The notes: a model not told the origin generated them from the sequence alone. A DNA stretch of 56,167 nucleotides from Carthagonibacter sp032251515 (GCA_032251515.1 JAVVDU010000014.1:1-56167), one strand, 5' to 3'; shown: positions 45,341 through 54,826, numbered from the stretch's first letter. Translations and numbers: made by a program.

Positions 45341-46036
45341 TTGGACGACACACCGCAGCCGGCGGACACCAGTGCTCCCGGTACCGTCGCGGCCAGCGCC
45401 GATGGCCGCGCCGACGGCCAGGCGACGGAAGCCCGCATCTTCGACGCCGCCCTGCACGTCTTCGCCCGCAAGGGACGCGACGGGGCGCGCATGCAGGAAA
45501 TCGCCGACGAGGCGGGGATCCACCGGGGACTCCTGCACTACTACTTCCGGAGCAAGGACCGCCTGTACCGGGAGGTGTTCACCTACCTGTTCCGGCAGTT
45601 CATGGCCTCGATCGAGGCCACGCTCGAGCCGGGGCTGCCGTTCCCGGAGATGCTGCGGCGATTCATCGAACACTACATCGACTACCTGCGCGACCGGCAG
45701 GACATGCTGCGGCTGATGGTGAACGAGAACGTGAGCGGTGGCACGTTGATCGGCGAGCACCTGGCGCGCGCCTTCGCCACGGAAGGCTCTCCGCAGCAGC
45801 GGATGGAGGAGTCGATCCGCGGCGCCGCGGACCGCGGCGAGATCCGGAGCGTGGACCCGCGGCAGACGATCCTGTCGATTGTCTCGGCCTGCGGCTTCTT
45901 CCTCATCATGAAGCCCACCGTGCGGGCCCTGAACCCGGAGGCGCGCGACGACTTCGACGCGTTCGTGGAGAGCCGCAAGCGGCACGTGTACGAACTCGTG
46001 TTCGAGGGGCTGCGGCCCCGGGAGGCGTCGACGTGA
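45341..46036 (+). CDS. TetR family transcriptional regulator
   Basis: 231-residue DNA-binding repressor. The helix-turn-helix domain spans about residues 27-75 (ARIFDAALHVFARKGRDGAR, then MQEIADEAGIHRGLLHYYF), and the C-terminal ligand domain is helical with FIEHYIDYLRDRQDMLRLMV. The preceding 25 residues are disordered. TTG at 45341 is chosen because GAGGAA lies five bases upstream; a TTG at 45284 would fall in the promoter repeats. Its stop overlaps the outer-membrane factor start (GTGA). Autoregulation and control of the efflux operon, perhaps also of the divergent ThDP fusion, are inferred. Confidence 0.9.
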   Translation: MDDTPQPADTSAPGTVAASADGRADGQATEARIFDAALHVFARKGRDGARMQEIADEAGIHRGLLHYYFRSKDRLYREVFTYLFRQFMASIEATLEPGLPFPEMLRRFIEHYIDYLRDRQDMLRLMVNENVSGGTLIGEHLARAFATEGSPQQRMEESIRGAADRGEIRSVDPRQTILSIVSACGFFLIMKPTVRALNPEARDDFDAFVESRKRHVYELVFEGLRPREAST

Positions 46037-47739
46037 GCGGCCGGCGGGGGACGAGCGGGCCGCGTCGGGGCCGCGCCGCCCGGACCGTCCGCGCCGCACC
46101 TGCCGCCCTCGCGCTCGCGCTCGCGGCCGGCTGCTCGTTTGCGCCGCCGCCGCGCCAGCCCATCCCGGTGCGCGACCTCCCGGAGGAGTGGCCGGCGGAC
46201 GTCCGGGCGGACTCCACGGCCGATGACTCCGCGGCGGCGCCGGACTCCGCGGCCCTCGCCGCCGCGACCCCGACCGACTCCGCCGCGCGCGCCACGGCTG
46301 CCCGTGCCGACTCCGCGGCCAACCCCACCCGCTGGTGGACGGCGTTCGGCGACCCCGTCCTCGAGACCCTCGTGGACACGGCGCTGGCCGCGAACCTCGA
46401 CCTGCGCGAAGCGGTGGCGCGCGTGGCGGAGACCCGGCGCCTGTACCGGATCGCCCGCGCCGACCTGTTCCCGTCGCTGGACCTCACGGCCGAGGGGAGC
46501 CGCACGAGCACCCCCGGGAACATCGGCTTCACGGGCACGTTCGGAGGCGGAGACGGCGGAGACGGCGGAGACGGCGGGGATGGCGGGGATGGCGGCCTGC
46601 CGCCGGGCATTCCCTCCTTCCCGGACCGGCTGGACATCGAGACCTGGACCGTGGGCGGAAACTTCGCCTACGAGCTCGACTTCTGGGGCCGGGCACGCAA
46701 CGATGCGAAGGCCGCCGTACACGATTTCCTCGCCTCCGCGGCGGACTTCCGCACCGCCCGCATCGCCGTGGCGGCCACGACCATCTCCACCTACCTGGAG
46801 ATCGTGGAACTGCGCCGCCGGATCGACCTGGCGCGCCTCGACGTCGACCTCCTCGCGGAGCGGCTGGAGCTGACCCGCGAGCGGTACGCCCGCGGGCTCG
46901 TCACCTCCTTCGAGCTCTACTCGATCGAGTCGCAGTTCCGCAGCCGGCAAAGCTCGGTCCCGGTGCTGGAGGCGGCGCTCGCGGACGCCGAGGCGAGGCT
47001 CGCGGTGCTGCTCGGCCGACCGGCGGGCGAGATCGCCCCGCTGATCGCGGACGCGGGGGCCGTGGCGGTGCTGGCCGATCCGGTTCCGGCGGGTCTTCCC
47101 GTCACCCTGCTCGAGGCGCGCCCCGACGTCGAGGCGGCGTGGCTGCGCCTCGAGGCGAGCCGCTTCCGGACCGGCGCCCGCAAGGCCGAGCTCTTCCCGC
47201 AGGTCCGCCTCACGGCGTCGGCGGGCTTCCAGTCGTCGTCGCTGGCCGACCTGTTCCGGGCCGACCAGTGGTTCGCGAGCCTGGTGGGCGGGCTCACGCA
47301 GCCGCTGTTCCGGGGCGGACGCCTGCGCGCCGCCGCCGGCGCGGCCGAAGCTCGCTACCTGGCGGCCGCGTCCGTCTACGCGCGCACCGTGCTGACGGCC
47401 CACCAGGAGGTCGTCTCGAGCCTCGCCGGTCTCGCGAAGCAGGCCGAGCGCCACGCCTTCCTGCAGGACCAGCGGACCGCCGCGCGCGGCTCGGTGGACT
47501 ACCAGGTCGCCTCCTTCGCGCGCGGCGTGGGCGACTACCTCCAGTACCTCGACGCGCGCCGGAACCTGGTGGCGGTGGAGACGGAGCTGGCGGCGTCGGA
47601 GCGGGACCTCGCCGCGTCGCGGCTCGCCCTGCACCGGGCTCTCGGCGGCGCGTGGGTGGGGGACGAGGAGGGGATCGAAGACCGGCTGGAGGAGGACTAC
47701 CGGAGCATGGAGGAGACGCTGATGGGAGACGCCCGGTGA
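46033..47739 (+). CDS. RND efflux outer membrane lipoprotein (OprM/NodT-like)
   Basis: 568-residue outer-membrane channel. A lipobox signal (LALALAAGC, Cys about residue 34) is followed by a low-complexity linker of D, S, A and T (about residues 56-95), then two repeats of efflux helices (WWTAFGDPVLETLVDTALAA, LLEARPDVEAAWLRLEASRF). In the first beta-barrel loop a glycine/aspartate run (GGD repeated, residues 172-186) is encoded by five 9-base repeats. It should pair with the next two genes as a tripartite pump. GTG at 46033 overlaps the tetR stop. Confidence 0.9.
   Translation: MSGRRGTSGPRRGRAARTVRAAPAALALALAAGCSFAPPPRQPIPVRDLPEEWPADVRADSTADDSAAAPDSAALAAATPTDSAARATAARADSAANPTRWWTAFGDPVLETLVDTALAANLDLREAVARVAETRRLYRIARADLFPSLDLTAEGSRTSTPGNIGFTGTFGGGDGGDGGDGGDGGDGGLPPGIPSFPDRLDIETWTVGGNFAYELDFWGRARNDAKAAVHDFLASAADFRTARIAVAATTISTYLEIVELRRRIDLARLDVDLLAERLELTRERYARGLVTSFELYSIESQFRSRQSSVPVLEAALADAEARLAVLLGRPAGEIAPLIADAGAVAVLADPVPAGLPVTLLEARPDVEAAWLRLEASRFRTGARKAELFPQVRLTASAGFQSSSLADLFRADQWFASLVGGLTQPLFRGGRLRAAAGAAEARYLAAASVYARTVLTAHQEVVSSLAGLAKQAERHAFLQDQRTAARGSVDYQVASFARGVGDYLQYLDARRNLVAVETELAASERDLAASRLALHRALGGAWVGDEEGIEDRLEEDYRSMEETLMGDAR
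46546..46590 (+). repeat. Nine-base tandem repeat encoding Gly-Gly-Asp
   Basis: Three GGCGGAGAC units followed by two GGCGGGGAT units, in frame, giving five GGD triplets in a surface loop of the outer-membrane factor. The repeat invites length variation by slippage. Confidence 0.9.
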
Positions 47740-49088
47740 GCGCCGCCGGGCGCGGTGCGTGGCGCGGGGTGATCGGCCGGCTGGCGGCGCTCGGTCCGGC
47801 GGCGCGGGTCCTCCTGGTCCTGGCCGCCGGCGCGATCGGGCTGATGCTGCTCCTCGTGCTCCGCCCCCGGCCCGAGCAGGCCCGCCCGGAGCACAGGCCA
47901 CCCCTCGTCACGACCGTTCCGGCCGAGGTGCGCTCCGGCCACCTGACGGTTCGCGGGACGGGCACGGTGCGGGCGAGCCGCCGCGTCGCCCTCGCGCCCC
48001 AGGTGGGTGGGCGCGTGGTCTGGACGTCGCCGGCCCTCGTGTCGGGTGGCCGCTTCCGTGCCGGCGATGCGCTTCTGCGCATCGAGGCGGCCGACTACGA
48101 GAATGCCGTCGCGGTGGCCGAGGCGGACGTGGCCGCGGCCCGCGTCGACGTGCTCCAGTGGGAGGAGGAGCGCGAGCTGGCGCGCGAGGAATTCGAGCGG
48201 TTGCGGCGCCGGGAGGGCATCGCGGCACCCGCGGACTCGGGGCCTGGCGGTCGCCTCGTGTTCCGGGAGCCCCAGCTCGCGGCGGCCCGCGCCTCCCTGC
48301 GGCGGGCCGAGGCCCGCCTCGCCGATGCGCGGCTCGCGCTGGCCCGCACCCGTCTCGCGGCCCCGTTCGACGGGCTCGTGCTCGACGAGACGGTGGACAT
48401 CGGGCAGTTCGTGCAGGCGGGCGCGGCCGTCGCCACGATCGTCGGCACCGACGCGGTGGAGATCGTCGTGGCGCTCACCGACGAGGAGGCGGGCCTCGTG
48501 GCCGGTCTCTGGGACGCGCGGGCCGGGGCGGACGGCGCGGGCCGCCCCGACGGCACCGGCGACCGCATCCCCGTCCGGGTACGGGCCACCGTGGCCGGCC
48601 GGCCCTGGACGTGGGAGGGTCACGTGGACCGGGTCGAGGGGGCGCTGAATCCCGAGACCCGCACCGTCGACGTCGTGGTGCGCGTGCCCGATCCCTTCAC
48701 GCCGGGGCCCGACGGGCGGCCGCCCCTCGTGCTGGGGAGCTTCGCCGAGGCGGACATCCGGGGCGCGTTCCGCGAGCGGTACGTGGCCCTCCCCCGGCCG
48801 GCGCTCCGCGACGGGGAGGCGGTCTGGGTCGTCGAGGACGGCGGCGTGCTGCGGATCGTTCCCGCGACCTTGCTGCAGCAGGTGGAGGGCCGGGTGTTCC
48901 TGGAGGCGGACGTCGCCGCGGGCGCGCCCGTGATCGTGAGCGGCGTCGCCGCCGTCACGGACGGGATGGCCGTCCGGCCCGAGCCGGCCGGTGACCGCCC
49001 GCTCGAGTCGGCCCCGGCCTCCGCTCCCGCGGGCGCCGCCCCGCCCGCGGATGAAGGCGCCGCCCCGCCCGCGGAGCCCCGCCGATGA
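47736..49088 (+). CDS. RND efflux periplasmic adaptor (membrane fusion protein)
   Basis: 450-residue HlyD/AcrA-type adaptor. An N-terminal membrane anchor (VLLVLAAGAIGLMLLLVL, about residues 25-42) is followed by a lipoyl half (VRASRRVALAPQVGGRVVWT), a coiled-coil hairpin (about residues 125-210), the second lipoyl half with LAAPFDGLVLDETVDIGQFV and a beta-barrel domain. The last 35 residues are Ala/Pro/Glu-rich. GTG at 47736 overlaps the channel gene stop (GTGA). Confidence 0.9.
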   Translation: MSAAGRGAWRGVIGRLAALGPAARVLLVLAAGAIGLMLLLVLRPRPEQARPEHRPPLVTTVPAEVRSGHLTVRGTGTVRASRRVALAPQVGGRVVWTSPALVSGGRFRAGDALLRIEAADYENAVAVAEADVAAARVDVLQWEEERELAREEFERLRRREGIAAPADSGPGGRLVFREPQLAAARASLRRAEARLADARLALARTRLAAPFDGLVLDETVDIGQFVQAGAAVATIVGTDAVEIVVALTDEEAGLVAGLWDARAGADGAGRPDGTGDRIPVRVRATVAGRPWTWEGHVDRVEGALNPETRTVDVVVRVPDPFTPGPDGRPPLVLGSFAEADIRGAFRERYVALPRPALRDGEAVWVVEDGGVLRIVPATLLQQVEGRVFLEADVAAGAPVIVSGVAAVTDGMAVRPEPAGDRPLESAPASAPAGAAPPADEGAAPPAEPRR

Positions 49089-52000
49089 AGGGCGCCATCG
49101 CGTGGATGGCGCGCCATCCCGTCGCCTCGAACCTGCTGATGATCTTCCTGCTCGCGGCGGGGATGCTCAGCACCGTGTCCATCGTGCAGGAGGTCTTCCC
49201 CGAGTTCGCGCTCGACATCGTGCAGGTGCGGGTCTCGTATCCCGGCGCCACGCCCGAGGAGGTCGAGGACGGGATCATCCAGCGGATCGAGGAGCGGATC
49301 GAGTCCGTGGACGGACTGCGGCGGGTCACCTCCGTCGCCTCGGAGGGCGTGGGGGTCGTTTTGGCCGAGATGAGCCTCGGCACCGACATCGCGAAGGCCA
49401 CGGACGACGTCAAGGCGGAGATCGACCGGATCACGAGCTTTCCCGAGGAAGCCGAGGAGCCGGAGGTCACGCGCCTCGTGAACCGCAGCCGGGTGATCGA
49501 CATCGCCGTGTTCGGCGACGTGCCCGAGCGCACGCTGAAGGAGATCGCGAACCGGATCGAGGACGACCTCGCCACGCTGCCGGAGATCTCCTTCGTCCAG
49601 ACGGCGGGGGTGCGCGCCTACGAGGTGTCGATCGAGGTGCCGAACGAGAACCTGCGCGCCTGGGGGCTGAGCCTCGACGAGATCGCGCGCACGGTGCGCG
49701 CCTCCAGCCTCGACCTGCCGGGGGGACGGGTGGACACGCGCGACGAGGAGATCCTCGTCCGCACGAAGGGGCAGAACTACCGGCGGGACGACTTCGCCGA
49801 GATCATCGTGCGCGGCACGCGGGACGGGTCCACGGTGCGCCTCGACCGGATCGCCACTATCCGGGACGGGTTCGAGGACGCCGACCTCATCACGCGGTAC
49901 GACGGGAAGCCGGCCGCTCTCGTGCAGGTGTTCCGTACCTCCGACGAGCAGGTCCTGCGCATCGTCGAAGAAGTGGAGCGGTACCTCGACGAGGAGCTCG
50001 CGCCGACCCTGCCCGCCGGCGTGGGGGTGGAGATCTGGCAGAACGACGCCGAGCTGCTCGACAGCCGGCTCAGCCTGTTGCGCAAGAACGGGATCCTCGG
50101 CCTGGCGCTCGTCCTTCTCGCGCTCGCCCTGTTCCTCGACCTGCGCCTCGCCTTCTGGGTGGCGATCGGGATCGCCCTGTCGTTCATCGGCACCTTCGCC
50201 GTGATGCCGTGGCTCGGCATCTCGGTGAACATGATGTCGCTGTTCGGCTTCATCCTGGCGATCGGGATCGTGGTGGACGACGCGATCGTGGTGGGCGAGA
50301 ACATCTACAAGGAGCGGGAGCTGGGGGCGGGGCCCATGGACGCGGCCGTGGCCGGCGTGCAGCGGGTCGCCGTGCCCGTCGTGTTCGCGGTGATGACGAC
50401 GGTCGTCGCCTTCACGCCGCTCCTGTTCACGCCGGGCGTCATCGGGAAGTTCCTCAAGTTCATCCCGATGGTCGTGATCGCGGTGCTGCTGTTCTCGCTC
50501 GTCGAGTCCCTGCTCATCCTGCCCCACCACCTCTCGAAGCTGCCCGAGCACGCCCACATGCCGCTGCCGCGCTGGCTCCGCTGGATCGAGCGGGTGCAGG
50601 AAGCGGTGCAGGGCGGCCTGCAGCGGTTCATCGACGGGCCGCTCGACCGCACCGTCGGGTACGCGACCCGGAGCCCCGGCTTCGTGATCGCCGCCGCGGT
50701 GTCGTTGATGCTCGTCACGGCCGGCATCGTGGCCGGGCGCTACATCAGCTTCAGCTTCCTGCCACGGATCGAGGGGGACGAGGTGATCGCGCGGCTGGAG
50801 ATGCCCGAGGGGACGCCGAGCGAGCGCACGCTCCAGGTGGCGGAGATGATGGAGCGCGAGGGCCGGCGGGCCGCCGCCGGGCTGGCGGCGGGCGCGGACG
50901 ACGACGAGCCGCCCCTCGTCGACGCCGTGCTCCTCAGCGTGGGTCGGCAGCCGTCCACCGAGGTGGGCCCCGCGGCCGCGGCGAACATCCAGCTCATCAA
51001 GTCGAACATCGCCGAGCTGACCCTCAAGCTCTCCGACGCCGAGATCCGCTCGATCCCGGCCAAGGCGGTGGAGGATGCGTGGCGCGAGGCGGTGGGCGAG
51101 GTGACCGGCGCCCGCACGCTCGCCTTCTCCTCGCAGGTGATCAACCTGGGCGCTCCGGTCGCGGTCGAGATGAGCCACCCCGACACGGCGCGCCTGAACG
51201 CCGCCGTGGCGGCGCTGCAGGACGAGTTGACCCGCTTCGCCGGCGTGTACGACGTGCGCAACGACCAGGAAGAGGGGAAGCGCGAGGTCGAGTTCCGGCT
51301 CCTGCCGCGCGCCCGCACGCTCGGCGTGACGCTCGACGACCTGGCCCGCCAGGTGCGGGCCGCGTTCTTCGGCTCCGAGGCGCTGCGCGTGCAGCGGGGG
51401 CGGGAGGAGGTGCGCATCTACGTCCGCCTCCCGGAGCGCGAGCGGAGCTCGCTCGCCGACATCCGCGCCTACCGGATCATCACGCCCACCGGCGCCGCGA
51501 TCCCCGTCTCCGAGCTGGCAGAGGCCGAGTTCGGGACGGCGCCGTCCACGATCCGGCGCCTCGACGGGCGGCGGATCGTCACGGTGACCGCCGAGGTGGA
51601 CCGCTCCCGCGTCACCGGCCAGGAGGTGAACGACGAGCTGACGGCGCGGGTGCTCCCCGCCCTCCAGGAGCGTTTCCCGGGCATGCGCTGGACGTTCGGG
51701 GGCGAGCAGCGGGAGCAGGCCGAGGCGCTGGCCGGGCTGGCGCGCGGCTTCCTGCTCGCCCTCCTCGCGATGTACGCTCTCCTCGCGCTCCCCTTCCGCA
51801 GCTACGTGGAGCCCCTGATCATCATGGCGGCCGTCCCGTTCGGGTTCATCGGCGCGATCCTCGGCCACCTCGTGCTGGGGCTCGACCTCGGGATGCTGAG
51901 CATGTTCGGGCTCGTGGGGCTGAGCGGGGTGATCGTGAACGACTCGCTCGTGTTCATCGACTTCATCAACGAGCGGAAGGCTGCCGGGCTGCCGCTGCCC

Positions 52001-52306
52001 GAGGCGGTCCGCGAGGCGGCGCGCGTCCGCTTCCGGCCGATCCTGCTCACCTCGCTCACGACCTTCCTCGGCGTGTTCCCGCTCATCATCGAGCGCAGCG
52101 TCCAGGCGCAGTTCCTCGTGCCGATGGCCGTGAGCCTCGGGGTGGGAATCCTGTTCGGCACGGCCGTCATCATGGTCCTCGTGCCGGCGCTGACGGTCGC
52201 GCAGGACCGGGCCTGCCGGCGGTTCGAGGAGTGGCGGGCGCAGCGCATCGCCCGGGCTCGCGGCCTGGAGCCGTCGGCCGTGCGGCCGGCCGGTCGGTGC
52301 GGCTGA
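49085..52306 (+). CDS. RND efflux inner-membrane transporter (AcrB/HAE1-like)
   Basis: 1073-residue proton-driven pump, typical length for the hydrophobe/amphiphile exporter class. It has twelve membrane segments and two large periplasmic loops. The N-terminus IAWMARHPVASNLLMIFLLA, the proton-relay segment GIVVDDAIVVGENIYKERE (two adjacent Asp, helix 4) and the second-half motif FGLVGLSGVIVNDSLVFIDF are clear. Metal-exporter residues are not evident, so small organic compounds are the likelier substrates. ATG at 49085 overlaps the adaptor stop (ATGA). It ends the operon just before a strong hairpin. Confidence 0.93.
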   Translation: MKGAIAWMARHPVASNLLMIFLLAAGMLSTVSIVQEVFPEFALDIVQVRVSYPGATPEEVEDGIIQRIEERIESVDGLRRVTSVASEGVGVVLAEMSLGTDIAKATDDVKAEIDRITSFPEEAEEPEVTRLVNRSRVIDIAVFGDVPERTLKEIANRIEDDLATLPEISFVQTAGVRAYEVSIEVPNENLRAWGLSLDEIARTVRASSLDLPGGRVDTRDEEILVRTKGQNYRRDDFAEIIVRGTRDGSTVRLDRIATIRDGFEDADLITRYDGKPAALVQVFRTSDEQVLRIVEEVERYLDEELAPTLPAGVGVEIWQNDAELLDSRLSLLRKNGILGLALVLLALALFLDLRLAFWVAIGIALSFIGTFAVMPWLGISVNMMSLFGFILAIGIVVDDAIVVGENIYKERELGAGPMDAAVAGVQRVAVPVVFAVMTTVVAFTPLLFTPGVIGKFLKFIPMVVIAVLLFSLVESLLILPHHLSKLPEHAHMPLPRWLRWIERVQEAVQGGLQRFIDGPLDRTVGYATRSPGFVIAAAVSLMLVTAGIVAGRYISFSFLPRIEGDEVIARLEMPEGTPSERTLQVAEMMEREGRRAAAGLAAGADDDEPPLVDAVLLSVGRQPSTEVGPAAAANIQLIKSNIAELTLKLSDAEIRSIPAKAVEDAWREAVGEVTGARTLAFSSQVINLGAPVAVEMSHPDTARLNAAVAALQDELTRFAGVYDVRNDQEEGKREVEFRLLPRARTLGVTLDDLARQVRAAFFGSEALRVQRGREEVRIYVRLPERERSSLADIRAYRIITPTGAAIPVSELAEAEFGTAPSTIRRLDGRRIVTVTAEVDRSRVTGQEVNDELTARVLPALQERFPGMRWTFGGEQREQAEALAGLARGFLLALLAMYALLALPFRSYVEPLIIMAAVPFGFIGAILGHLVLGLDLGMLSMFGLVGLSGVIVNDSLVFIDFINERKAAGLPLPEAVREAARVRFRPILLTSLTTFLGVFPLIIERSVQAQFLVPMAVSLGVGILFGTAVIMVLVPALTVAQDRACRRFEEWRAQRIARARGLEPSAVRPAGRCG

Positions 52307-52378
52307 GCGGTGGCCGACACTGGAGCGACTGACCGCCGCGCAGCCGAGCGTCCAGGCCGCGACGCCACGCTAATTCGC

Positions 52379-52422
52379 GACGACGAGGCCGTCGAGTGCG
52401 GTCAGCCGCACGCCTCGTCGTC
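52379..52422. terminator. Two-tier hairpin between convergent operons
   Basis: GACGACGAGGC (52379-52389) pairs perfectly with GCCTCGTCGTC (52412-52422). Inside, GTGCGG (52396-52401) pairs with CCGCAC (52406-52411) around loop TCAG, with a six-base bulge. It lies 73 bases after the pump gene and contains the stop codon of the convergent nucleotidyltransferase in its loop, so it could end both transcripts. No clear T-run follows. Confidence 0.5.
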
Positions 52423-53346
52423 CCCGGGGTGAGGCATGGCCCGCCGCAGGGACGGGGGCAGCGCGCCCGCCTCGACGAGCGCCGCGATGCGCCGCTCCAC
52501 CCGCTCGCGATCGGCGGCGAAGGTCAGGCCGAACCACGGCTCCTCCGACGGGAGGACCGTGACGGACGCCTCTCCCGTGCGGATGATGTCGCCGATCGCC
52601 CGGCTGAGCGCGAACTCGCGGCCGGGATCCTCCCCGTGCGCCGCGAGGAAGGCCCCGAAGCGCTCCCGGAGGAGCGGGAAGATCGCCGGCGTGAACCCCC
52701 ACAGGTTCATCGACACGAGAGCGTCGAGCGGCACGTCCCGCGTCCTGCCATCGCCGGTACGCCCGGTGAGCGTCCCGTCCTCGCCGCGCTCTACGCCGTC
52801 CAGCTCCTCCAGGTCGAGGAGGCGGCCGTCGCCGTCCACCTCGCACAGGGCGCGCGAGACGCCCCCGTGCGACGACAGCGTCGCTGCGGCCCGGTAGCCC
52901 ACGACGCAGAACTCCGGCTCGCCCGTGCGGCCCTCCAGGAACCCCGCGACCTTCCCGAACGAGCTCCGGCCGTAGAAGTCGTCGGCGTTCGCGACGGCGA
53001 ACGGCCCGTCCACTGCCTCCTCGACGCGGAGCACGGCGTGGCCCGTGCCCCACGGCTTCACTCGCTCGGAGGGTGCCCGGTGGCCGCCGGGCAGCGGCCA
53101 CAGCTCCTGCCTCACGCAGCGGACGGGGAGGTCGGGCCCGAACCGGGCGCGCAGGCGGGAGCACACCGCGGCCTCGCCCGTGCGGCGGACGACCGGAACG
53201 ACGGTGCCGAAGCCCGCCTCGATGGCGTCGTGCACGGCGTAGTCGAGCAGGCTCTCGCCGTCCGGCCCGACGGGCTGGAGCGTCTTCGCTCCCCCGTAAC
53301 GGGACGACAGGCCGGCGGCCAGCAGGGTGATCGCGGGACGGTTCAT
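52402..53346 (-). CDS. Sugar-phosphate nucleotidyltransferase-like protein
   Basis: 314-residue nucleotidyltransferase-fold protein. The nucleotide loop LLAAGLSSRYGGAKTLQPVG is at residues 8-27, and the metal-binding stretch is VANADDFYGRSSF (about residues 120-132). ALVSMNLWGFTPAIFPLLRE resembles the sugar-binding half. It should activate a sugar or alditol phosphate to an NDP-sugar; the acceptor is not evident. ATG at 53346 follows a -10-like TAGATT by only nine bases, which would give a nearly leaderless mRNA. It is divergent from phoD. Confidence 0.82.
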   Translation of the reverse strand: MNRPAITLLAAGLSSRYGGAKTLQPVGPDGESLLDYAVHDAIEAGFGTVVPVVRRTGEAAVCSRLRARFGPDLPVRCVRQELWPLPGGHRAPSERVKPWGTGHAVLRVEEAVDGPFAVANADDFYGRSSFGKVAGFLEGRTGEPEFCVVGYRAAATLSSHGGVSRALCEVDGDGRLLDLEELDGVERGEDGTLTGRTGDGRTRDVPLDALVSMNLWGFTPAIFPLLRERFGAFLAAHGEDPGREFALSRAIGDIIRTGEASVTVLPSEEPWFGLTFAADRERVERRIAALVEAGALPPSLRRAMPHPGDDEACG

Positions 53347-53388
53347 GGAGGCCGAATCTATCCGCTGCGGCATCCCGGGCACAGGACG

Positions 53389-53394
53389 TATCTT
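53389..53394 (+). promoter_or_regulatory. -10-like box for phoD
   Basis: TATCTT about 44 bases upstream of the phoD ATG in GC-rich surroundings; no convincing -35 box was found. Confidence 0.3.
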
Positions 53395-53437
53395 GCCCCG
53401 TCCGCACGAACCGACACCGCCGATCGGAGCCTGATCC

Positions 53438-54826
53438 ATGCACGCGCGCCGCCGTCCCGTCCCGGCCTTCGTCCTCTTCGCCTTCCCCTTTCTCCTCGCG
53501 CCCCTGCCGCCCGCGTGGCCCGGCGCCGCCGCCCTCGTCTCCGTCGCCGCCGCCCAGGAGAGTCCGCTGCGCGCCGGCCCGATGGTCGGCTACTCCGAGA
53601 TGCGGGAGGTGCTGCTGTGGGCGCAGACGCGCGGGCCCGCCACCGTCCGGTTCAGCTACTGGAACGAGGCGGACCCCTCCGTCCGCTACCACACCGGGGA
53701 AGTGACGACCGATATGCAGACGGCCTTCACGGCGAAGGTCGTCGTGCCGCACCTCGAGCCCGGAACCCGCTACGGCTACCGTGTCGAGGTGGACGGATCG
53801 CCGGTCGAGGTCGGCTGGCCGCTCCGCTTCCAGACGCAGGCGCTGTGGCAGTGGCGCGAGGACCCGCCCGACTTCCGGGTCGTCGCCGCGAGCTGCTTCT
53901 ACGTGAACGACCCGCCCTACGACCGGCCCGGCGAGCCGTACGGCGGGGAGTTCGAGATCCTGGACGCCGTTCGGGCCGCCGCTCCCGACGCGATGGTCTG
54001 GCTGGGCGACAACGTCTACCTGCGCGAAGCGGACTGGTACAGCCGAAGCGGGATCCTGTACCGCTACTCCCACACCCGCGCCTACCCCGGGCTCCAGCCG
54101 CTCCTCGGCTCCGTGCACCACTACGCGACCTGGGACGACCACGACTACGGGCCGGACAACAGCGACTGGACGTGGCGCGAGAAGGCGACGGCGAAGGAGG
54201 CGTTCGACCTGTTCTGGGGGAACCCCGAGGGCGGCCCGCCAGAGTTCGGCGGGATCACGACGAGCTTCCAGTGGGGCGACGTCGAGTTCTTCCTCCTCGA
54301 CGACCGCTGGCACCGCTCGTCCGAGCACCGGATCGCGGGGCGCCGGCAGATGCTGGGGAAGGATCAGCTCCGCTGGCTCGTGGACGCCCTCGCCACCAGC
54401 CGCGCCACGTTCAAGATCGTGGCCACCGGCGGCCAGGTCCTGAACCCCGAGGCCCGCTGGGAGTCCTACGCCACCTTTCCCGAGGAACGGGCCGAACTGC
54501 TCGAGGCCCTGCGCGCGAACGACATCCGGGGCGTGCTGTTCCTGACCGGGGACGTCCACTACTCCGTGCTGACGAAGCTCGACCGGCGGGGCACCTACCC
54601 GCTCTACGACCTCACCGTCTCGCCCCTCACGGCCGGCCCCACCGACACCGACGAGGAGAGGAACCGCAACCACCTGCGCGTGCCCGGCACCCTGTTCGCC
54701 GGGCGCAGCTTCGCGACGCTCGACGTGAGCGGTCCGCGCACCGACCGCGTGCTGCGGATCGCGGTCCGCGACGTGTCCGGCCGGGAGGTGTGGAGCCGGG
54801 AGATCCGGGCGGCGGAGCTGCGATGA
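53438..54826 (+). CDS. phoD: PhoD-like metallophosphatase
   Basis: 462-residue exported phosphodiesterase/alkaline phosphatase. A signal peptide covers residues 1-39 (FVLFAFPFLLAPLPPAW, cleavage near VAAAQ). A fibronectin-like N-terminal domain (about residues 45-135) precedes the catalytic domain with AASCFYVNDPPY, VWLGDNVYLREAD, YATWDDHDYGPDNSD and LFLTGDVHYSVLTK, which supply the metal ligands. It releases phosphate from esters outside the cytoplasm. It lacks the long insertions of Bacillus PhoD and resembles the shorter clade. No Pho box is recognised. Confidence 0.9.
   Translation: MHARRRPVPAFVLFAFPFLLAPLPPAWPGAAALVSVAAAQESPLRAGPMVGYSEMREVLLWAQTRGPATVRFSYWNEADPSVRYHTGEVTTDMQTAFTAKVVVPHLEPGTRYGYRVEVDGSPVEVGWPLRFQTQALWQWREDPPDFRVVAASCFYVNDPPYDRPGEPYGGEFEILDAVRAAAPDAMVWLGDNVYLREADWYSRSGILYRYSHTRAYPGLQPLLGSVHHYATWDDHDYGPDNSDWTWREKATAKEAFDLFWGNPEGGPPEFGGITTSFQWGDVEFFLLDDRWHRSSEHRIAGRRQMLGKDQLRWLVDALATSRATFKIVATGGQVLNPEARWESYATFPEERAELLEALRANDIRGVLFLTGDVHYSVLTKLDRRGTYPLYDLTVSPLTAGPTDTDEERNRNHLRVPGTLFAGRSFATLDVSGPRTDRVLRIAVRDVSGREVWSREIRAAELR

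Noticed and set aside
46540..46600. CRISPR-like short repeat array
   Set aside because: The units are nine bases, contiguous and in frame with a coding sequence; there are no spacers or cas genes.
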